From NCBI GenBank assembly GCA_050014015.1, contig JBEKEC010000012.1, positions 21,162 through 85,161 on the forward strand: 64,000 nucleotides of DNA, read 5' to 3'. This document shows positions 59,663-64,000 of the stretch, piece by piece. Numbering within the stretch: position 1 is the stretch's first letter; every line of letters starts with the position of its first letter. Below the pieces are notes generated by a model, which was not told the DNA's origin, ran no database searches, and saw only the letters and a list, made by a program, of their open reading frames with translations. Made by a program: the position numbers and the translations under genes. This stretch comes from PALSA-1353 sp050014015 (GTDB taxonomy: Bacteria; Planctomycetota; Phycisphaerae; Tepidisphaerales; Tepidisphaeraceae).

Positions 59663-60328
59663 ATGATATCGGCGATCACCGGAGAATTGAGGCGGGTGCA
59701 GGAGGACCGGGTGCACCTGGCGTGCGGGGCGATGATTTTTGAAATCCTGGTGCCGGCGTCGGATATTCCGCAATTGCGGGGGAGCGTGGGGGAAGAAATC
59801 ACGGTTCAGACGATTTTCGATCTGGAGGGAGATGCGACGCGGGGCGGGCTGACGCCGCGGCTGATCGGATTCCTCCGCCCCGAGGACAAGCGATTCTTCC
59901 AGCTTTTCATCACGGTGAAGGGGATCGGGCCCAAGCGGGCGCTGCGGGCGCTGGTGCAGCCGACCGGGCAGATCGCCGAGGCGATCGAATCCAAAAACAC
60001 GCGGTTTTTGGTCGGATTGCCGGAGATCGGCAAACGGACGGCGGAGCAGATCGTGGCAGAATTGGCGGGGAAGGTGACGGAGTTCGCGATGGTGGGCGAG
60101 GCGCGGCAGCGTGCGGCCAGCCATACAATCGGGGAGTTGGAGGCCATCGACGCGGCGGTGCAACTGGGCATCGCCCGTCCGGAGGCGGAGCGGCTGCTGG
60201 ATCGCGCCAAGCAGACGGAACGGGAGGCTTCGCCTGCCCGTGGGGAGGCTTCGCCTGCCCGTGGGCAGGACAAGGCGCCGGAAGATTTGTTGCGCGAAAT
60301 GCTGCGACTCCGCTCCGTTCGGGTATGA
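59663..60328 (+). CDS. ruvA: Holliday junction branch migration protein RuvA
   Basis: 221 residues. Domain I beta-barrel (M-I-S-A-I-T-G-E-L), domain II with two helix-hairpin-helix motifs (V-K-G-I-G-P-K-R-A-L near 86 and L-P-E-I-G-K-R-T-A near 120), and the mobile RuvB-binding domain III at the C-terminus. The linker between domains II and III carries a perfect 21-bp tandem duplication (E-A-S-P-A-R-G twice, 60224-60265). RuvA tetramers hold the junction for the RuvB motor. The M50 protease gene follows 13 bases later. Confidence 0.95.
   Translation: MISAITGELRRVQEDRVHLACGAMIFEILVPASDIPQLRGSVGEEITVQTIFDLEGDATRGGLTPRLIGFLRPEDKRFFQLFITVKGIGPKRALRALVQPTGQIAEAIESKNTRFLVGLPEIGKRTAEQIVAELAGKVTEFAMVGEARQRAASHTIGELEAIDAAVQLGIARPEAERLLDRAKQTEREASPARGEASPARGQDKAPEDLLREMLRLRSVRV
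60224..60265 (+). repeat. 21-bp tandem duplication in ruvA linker
   Basis: Two exact adjacent copies, each encoding E-A-S-P-A-R-G and each containing the GGCTTCGCC micro-palindrome. The duplication keeps the frame and lies in the flexible linker. Confidence 0.9.
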
Positions 60329-60341
60329 CGGACCATTCACC

Positions 60342-61253
60342 ATGCCAAGATACGGTATCCGATTATTCCAAGCCTTCGGGATCACGGTTTATCTCCATTG
60401 GTCGTGGTTGGTGGTCGCGGTCATCGAGATACAGTGGCGAAGCAATCAATATCATTCGCCCGTTTGGAACGTCGCGGAATATCTTTGCTTGTTTGCGATC
60501 GTGCTGATGCATGAATTCGGGCATGCGCTGGCGTGCCGGTCGGTGGGGGGCAAGGCGGATCGTATCATCCTGTGGCCGCTGGGCGGTGTGGCATACGTCA
60601 GTCCGCCGATGCGGCCGGGGGCGGTGTTGTGGAGCATAGTCGCCGGGCCGCTGGTGAACGTCGCGCTGCTGCCGCTGACGGTGTTGTCGCTCCGGCTGCC
60701 CGTAAGTTCCAATACGCACGTTTTGCTGCAATCGGTGGCTTGGATCAACCTGATATTGCTGATCTTCAATCTCCTGCCGATTTATCCGCTGGATGGGGGA
60801 AAGATTCTGTGGGCGCTGTTGTGGTTCGTGATCGGCCAGGCAAGGGCGCTGATGGTCGCCAGCGTGATCGGGCTGTTCGGTGCGGCCGGGCTGGGCGTGC
60901 TGGCGTTGCGGGTGGGCAGCCCCTGGCTGGGGATTCTGGCGCTTTTCGCGGCGTTCCAGGCTTGGGTCGGGTTCAAAAGCGCCCAGGAAATGCATCGTCG
61001 CCAAAACATTCCAATGCGGGCGGGGTTCGCCTGTCCGAACTGCGGCGCCCCGCCGCCGATGGGAGCGTTCTGGGTCTGCTCCTATTGCCGATCGCGATTT
61101 GACGCATTCGAGAATGCGGGGCGTTGCCCGGCGTGCGGGGCGCCGTTTCAGTCGAACACGTGCATGGCCTGCGGGGCGCGATCGCCGATCGCGGCGTGGG
61201 TCAGGGAGATGCCGCCGCAAGGGGTGGTGCGACGAGTGCCGGGGGGGAATTAG
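60342..61253 (+). CDS. Site-2 protease-like M50 metallopeptidase with zinc-ribbon tail
   Basis: 303 residues from ATG 60342. Intramembrane zinc protease: H-E-F-G-H (H57, E58, H61) in the second membrane helix and the third ligand in P-L-D-G-G-K (D151). About five to six membrane segments follow. The C-terminal 75 residues contain four CxxC pairs (C-P-N-C, C-S-Y-C, C-P-A-C, C-M-A-C), a double zinc ribbon. Members of the SpoIVFB-like M50 group cleave membrane-bound substrates. Its place between ruvA and ruvB is probably only positional. Confidence 0.87.
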   Translation: MPRYGIRLFQAFGITVYLHWSWLVVAVIEIQWRSNQYHSPVWNVAEYLCLFAIVLMHEFGHALACRSVGGKADRIILWPLGGVAYVSPPMRPGAVLWSIVAGPLVNVALLPLTVLSLRLPVSSNTHVLLQSVAWINLILLIFNLLPIYPLDGGKILWALLWFVIGQARALMVASVIGLFGAAGLGVLALRVGSPWLGILALFAAFQAWVGFKSAQEMHRRQNIPMRAGFACPNCGAPPPMGAFWVCSYCRSRFDAFENAGRCPACGAPFQSNTCMACGARSPIAAWVREMPPQGVVRRVPGGN

Positions 61254-61330
61254 CGCGGAAGCCCGGGGGATGAACATCCCCCGGCTTTGGCGCGTCCGGA
61301 CTTGTGATGTTTCGGGCCGTCGCTAAAACA

Positions 61331-62398
61331 ATGGCGATGGCGCGAGAGCGAATTGTGTCGGGTCAGTCCGGCGGGGAGGAGGAGAATCAGTTCAACTACG
61401 CGCTGCGGCCGAAGAATTTTTCGCAGTATATCGGGCAGGAAACGCTGATCCGGCGGCTGAAGATCGCGGTGGATGCGGCCAAGGGGCGCAAGGAGCCGGT
61501 GGAGCACGTGCTGCTGCACGGCCCGCCGGGATTGGGAAAGACGACGCTGGCGCACGTGATCGCCAACGAAATGGGGGCGCAGGTTCAGGTCGCCAACGGA
61601 CCGGCGCTGACCAACGGGGCGGACCTGGTGGGAATTCTGACGAAACTGACTGAAGGGGACGTGTTGTTCATCGACGAGATTCACCGGCTGCCGGCGATCG
61701 TGGAGGAACACCTGTATTCGGCGATGGAGGATTTCAAGGTGGACATCCCGCTGGATAAGGGGATGCACGCGCGCACGATGACTGTGCGGCTTTCGCCGTT
61801 CACGCTGATCGGCGCGACGACGCGGATCGGACTGCTGACCGGGCCGATGCGGAGCCGGTTCGGTATCGCGAATCACATCGAGTTTTACGCGCCCGAGGCG
61901 TTGCACGAGATTCTGCGTCACAACGCGAGATTGCTGAAGATCGAGAGCGAGGACGCGGCGTTGTGGGAGCTGGCGCAGCGAAGCCGCGGCACGCCACGGA
62001 TCGCCAACCGGCTTCTGCGCCGGGTGCGTGATTACGCCGCCGTGGAGGCCAAGGGAAAGCTGACCCTGGCGGTGACGCAGGAGGCATTGACGTTGGAAGG
62101 GATCGACGACCGGGGGCTGGACGAGCAGGACCGGGCGTATCTGCGGACGTTGATCCAGGTTTACCAGGGCGGCCCGGCGGGTGTGGAAGCCATCGCCGCC
62201 AGCCTCGGAGAGGAAATAGACACGCTGGTGGACGTTGTCGAGCCGTATCAGCTCCAGACGGGTTTGGTGCTGCGGACGCGTCAGGGCCGGCGGGCAACCA
62301 AGACGGCATACGACCATTTGAAGCTCAAATACGTCCCGCCCGAGGCAGGCCAGGATCAGACCGAATTGTTCGAGGACCGATCCGCCAACGGGGACTAG
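61331..62398 (+). CDS. ruvB: Holliday junction branch migration ATPase RuvB
   Basis: 355 residues from ATG 61331 (the frame opens upstream at 61304 with a GTG). AAA+ Walker A G-P-P-G-L-G-K-T, Walker B L-F-I-D-E-I-H-R, sensor I G-A-T-T-R, and the C-terminal winged helix (D-R-A-Y-L-R-T-L-I, then Q-T-G-L-V-L-R-T-R-Q-G-R). Full length. It forms the hexameric pump with RuvA. The 269 bases downstream are the long leader of the cold-shock gene. Confidence 0.96.
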   Translation: MAMARERIVSGQSGGEEENQFNYALRPKNFSQYIGQETLIRRLKIAVDAAKGRKEPVEHVLLHGPPGLGKTTLAHVIANEMGAQVQVANGPALTNGADLVGILTKLTEGDVLFIDEIHRLPAIVEEHLYSAMEDFKVDIPLDKGMHARTMTVRLSPFTLIGATTRIGLLTGPMRSRFGIANHIEFYAPEALHEILRHNARLLKIESEDAALWELAQRSRGTPRIANRLLRRVRDYAAVEAKGKLTLAVTQEALTLEGIDDRGLDEQDRAYLRTLIQVYQGGPAGVEAIAASLGEEIDTLVDVVEPYQLQTGLVLRTRQGRRATKTAYDHLKLKYVPPEAGQDQTELFEDRSANGD

Positions 62399-62667
62399 CG
62401 ACGAATTATTTCCCTGCAAAATCTGCAAAAAAATGTTGCAAAATTGCCAAGGGTTGGTATGGTGGTGGGCGCCAGTTTACTCAGGCATTTCGCTTTTGTT
62501 TGGGCACGCATGTCGGATAGGGCATTGATAGCTTTCGACACGTTCGCGGAGGTATTTTGGCCGCCTCCAAAGACCTTCGTGTTTTCATTTCTTTTGTCCC
62601 CGGCGAGGTTTGGAGCACACGTCCACGGCTCCGGACAGCTTCGCCGAATTTGTGTGGGAGGACGGTC

Positions 62668-62892
62668 ATGGCAACTGGAACCGTCAAATGGTTCGATTCG
62701 AAAAAGGGCTTCGGGTTCATCCTGAATCCGGAAGGAGTGGACGTTTTCGTCCATTTCAGCAGCATCGAGGGAGATGGATTTCGCTCGTTGAAAGATGGTG
62801 AAAGGGTTGAATACAACCAGATCACCGGCGTCAAAGGATTGAGCGCCCAGGCCGTAAAACGGATGGGCGAACGCGTGGCTGTTAAAAATTGA
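62668..62892 (+). CDS. Cold-shock domain protein
   Basis: 74 residues; GGAGG is 7 bases before ATG 62668. The OB-fold RNA-binding motifs are V-K-W-F-D-S-K-K-G-F-G-F-I (RNP1: K-G-F-G-F-I) and V-D-V-F-V-H-F-S-S-I (RNP2). Single-stranded nucleic acid chaperone. Length is slightly above the usual 65-70. The 5' leader (62399-62667) contains no gene and could be a temperature-responsive leader as in cspA; only the length supports this. Confidence 0.95.
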   Translation: MATGTVKWFDSKKGFGFILNPEGVDVFVHFSSIEGDGFRSLKDGERVEYNQITGVKGLSAQAVKRMGERVAVKN

Positions 62893-62917
62893 GTCTGGCT
62901 ACGGTAGAGTAGTCGTA

Positions 62918-62937
62918 GCGGAAGGCGTAGCCTCCGC
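62918..62937. repeat. 20-base micro-hairpin, intergenic copy
   Basis: GCGGAAGGCGTAGCCTCCGC, between the cold-shock and kinase genes. Same design as the three coding copies, and its outer pairs follow the 52651 type. Confidence 0.7.
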
Positions 62938-62943
62938 AGGCTC

Positions 62944-63801
62944 ATGAATCATTTCCTGGCAGGACTGCTGATTGGTTTTCTGGGCAGTTTGCTGGTCTCG
63001 TCGGGGCTTGCCGCGGCGATTCTGGTGCGCGTGAAGGCGCAGCGGTTGCGCATGCGTCGGGCGCTGGGGCGGATTCGCGCCGCGTCGCACCGGCGAATGG
63101 CTCGAATGCAGGCCCGCGCCCAATCCATCCAGCGATTGGCCGAAGTGGGGACGTTCACCAGCGGGCTGGCGCACGAAATCAAAAATCCGCTCTCGACCGT
63201 TCTACTGAATTTGCAGTTGTTGCAGGAAGACCTGGATTCGAACGATCCTGCGCACCGGCGGCTGCTAGCGCGGCTGAACACCGTCAGCCGCGAGGCTTCC
63301 CGGCTCCGGGACATCCTCGATGATTTTCTCCGCTTTGCCGGCAAAATCGAACTTCGCAAGGAAACGGTGGATCTGAACCTGCTCTTGGAGGAGTTGGTGG
63401 ATTTCTTCGCGCCGCAGGCGCAGCTCAACCGCGCCCAATTGCGGTTCAAGCCGTATCCGCGCCCGCTCTTGGTTCAGGTCGATCCGCGGCTGATCAAGCA
63501 GACGATACTGAACCTGATGATCAACTCGCTTCAGGCGATGCCCAATGGGGGAGAGCTGATTCTATCGGCGAGCAACACGGGAAAAGAGGCGGTGGTGGAC
63601 GTGATCGACACGGGCACGGGAATCCCGCCGGATGCCCTGGAGAAGATTTTCCAGGCGTATTACTCGACGAAAAGAGGCGGGACCGGGCTGGGGCTGGCGA
63701 TGGCGCAGCGGATCGTTCAGGAACACGGCGGGCAACTCACGGTCAGCAGCGAGCCGGTGAAAGGATCGGATTTCAAGATCACGTTGCCCGTGTCCGCTTA
63801 G
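62944..63801 (+). CDS. Sensor histidine kinase (membrane, no periplasmic sensor)
   Basis: 285 residues. One N-terminal membrane segment (about 5-28) and a basic coiled-coil linker, then HisKA with H77 in G-L-A-H-E-I-K-N-P-L, N-box N-L-M-I-N-S-L-Q-A, G1 D-T-G-T-G-I-P-P-D, F-box and G2 G-G-T-G-L-G-L-A-M. All are intact; the short N-terminus means the signal is probably membrane- or protein-derived. No response regulator is adjacent before the window ends. It is transcribed after the cold-shock gene. Confidence 0.93.
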   Translation: MNHFLAGLLIGFLGSLLVSSGLAAAILVRVKAQRLRMRRALGRIRAASHRRMARMQARAQSIQRLAEVGTFTSGLAHEIKNPLSTVLLNLQLLQEDLDSNDPAHRRLLARLNTVSREASRLRDILDDFLRFAGKIELRKETVDLNLLLEELVDFFAPQAQLNRAQLRFKPYPRPLLVQVDPRLIKQTILNLMINSLQAMPNGGELILSASNTGKEAVVDVIDTGTGIPPDALEKIFQAYYSTKRGGTGLGLAMAQRIVQEHGGQLTVSSEPVKGSDFKITLPVSA

Positions 63802-63832
63802 GCAAGGCAACTTGGAAAGATAACCGCGAAGA

Positions 63833-63902
63833 CGAAGGACGCGAAGTTGCGCGAAGTTAAAATCAAATCTTGTTTTTTCTTCGCGCAACTTCGCGTCCTT
63901 CG
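63833..63902. repeat. 24-bp perfect inverted repeat of CGCGAAG type (possible terminator)
   Basis: Left arm 63833-63856 and right arm 63879-63902 are exact complements with a 22-base loop containing TTTTTT. It follows the kinase stop by 31 bases and is related to 50391-50476. It may stop transcription, although the T-run is in the loop. The rest of 63903-64000 shows nothing supported. Confidence 0.85.
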
Positions 63903-64000
63903 TTGATATCCCGCAATTTCTTGTTTTTACGACAAGATTTTCCGAGATCACGCAGCTTCGGGGGTGCAACGCTCATTTGCACTCCGGCTCGATTCGATTT

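Noticed and set aside
63562..63969. 135-codon minus-strand frame at the right end
   Set aside because: Antisense to the kinase ATPase domain and through an inverted repeat.

Overview
The window is GC-rich, densely coding and looks like a chromosome segment of a Planctomycetota bacterium, most likely Phycisphaerae (Tepidisphaera/Humisphaera-like). This is inferred from the gene content: a dockerin-tailed PEP-CTERM secreted protein, TPR proteins fused to O-GlcNAc-transferase-type and TMTC-type modules, two Uma2 proteins, PQQ-type propeller lipoproteins, many small accessory genes, and numerous intergenic inverted repeats. No rRNA, complete tRNA, CRISPR array or integrase gene was found.

Layout. 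1-3.5 kb: exopolysaccharide O-acetylation cluster (MBOAT acyltransferase plus two AlgJ/AlgX-like proteins, one cut by the window edge). 4.3-12.6 kb: accessory region with an N6-adenine-type DNA methyltransferase translationally coupled to a spore-photoproduct-lyase-like radical SAM enzyme, an AbiE toxin-antitoxin operon with a frameshifted third gene between 30-bp direct repeats, a secreted protein, and a PIN-domain toxin-antitoxin pair. 12.8-20.6 kb: housekeeping (trmB, purH, propeller lipoprotein, Spy/deiodinase-like fusion, pilT, purQ). 20.9-27.7 kb: a second accessory region: a small island inserted at the 3' end of ndh carrying a protein with a nucleoside-deoxyribosyltransferase/TIR-like domain, then an McrBC system whose McrB has an EVE reader domain. 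27.9-40.2 kb: moeA, a TMTC-like TPR membrane protein, a porin, Uma2, and nuoF/nuoE/nuoD separated from each other by toxin-antitoxin modules and small genes. 40.3-41.5 kb: parB between two parS-type palindromes. 41.5-52.2 kb: ferredoxin-NADP reductase, Uma2, hydrolases, a self-contained transcription unit for a 24-residue basic peptide, ppk and a CHAD protein (polyphosphate), the PEP-CTERM protein with a LuxR-type HTH in front, and a LysM lipoprotein. 52.3-64 kb: SNF2 helicase and OGT-like protein, the ruvC/ruvA/ruvB set interrupted by an opposite-strand DUF1828-DUF6978-like pair, an M50 protease, a cold-shock protein and a histidine kinase.

How it works together. Defence and mobility functions sit at positions that tolerate insertion (3' end of ndh, between nuo genes, inside the ruv locus), twice bounded by direct repeats. 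Several unrelated genes have a sigma70-like promoter whose -10 box ends only 6-9 bases before the start codon and no Shine-Dalgarno, suggesting leaderless mRNAs are common here. The non-coding space is rich in repeats: a 105-base element with a covarying hairpin, a second ~41-base element that accompanies it, 24-50 bp inverted repeats, and a 20-base covarying micro-hairpin that also sits inside coding sequences.
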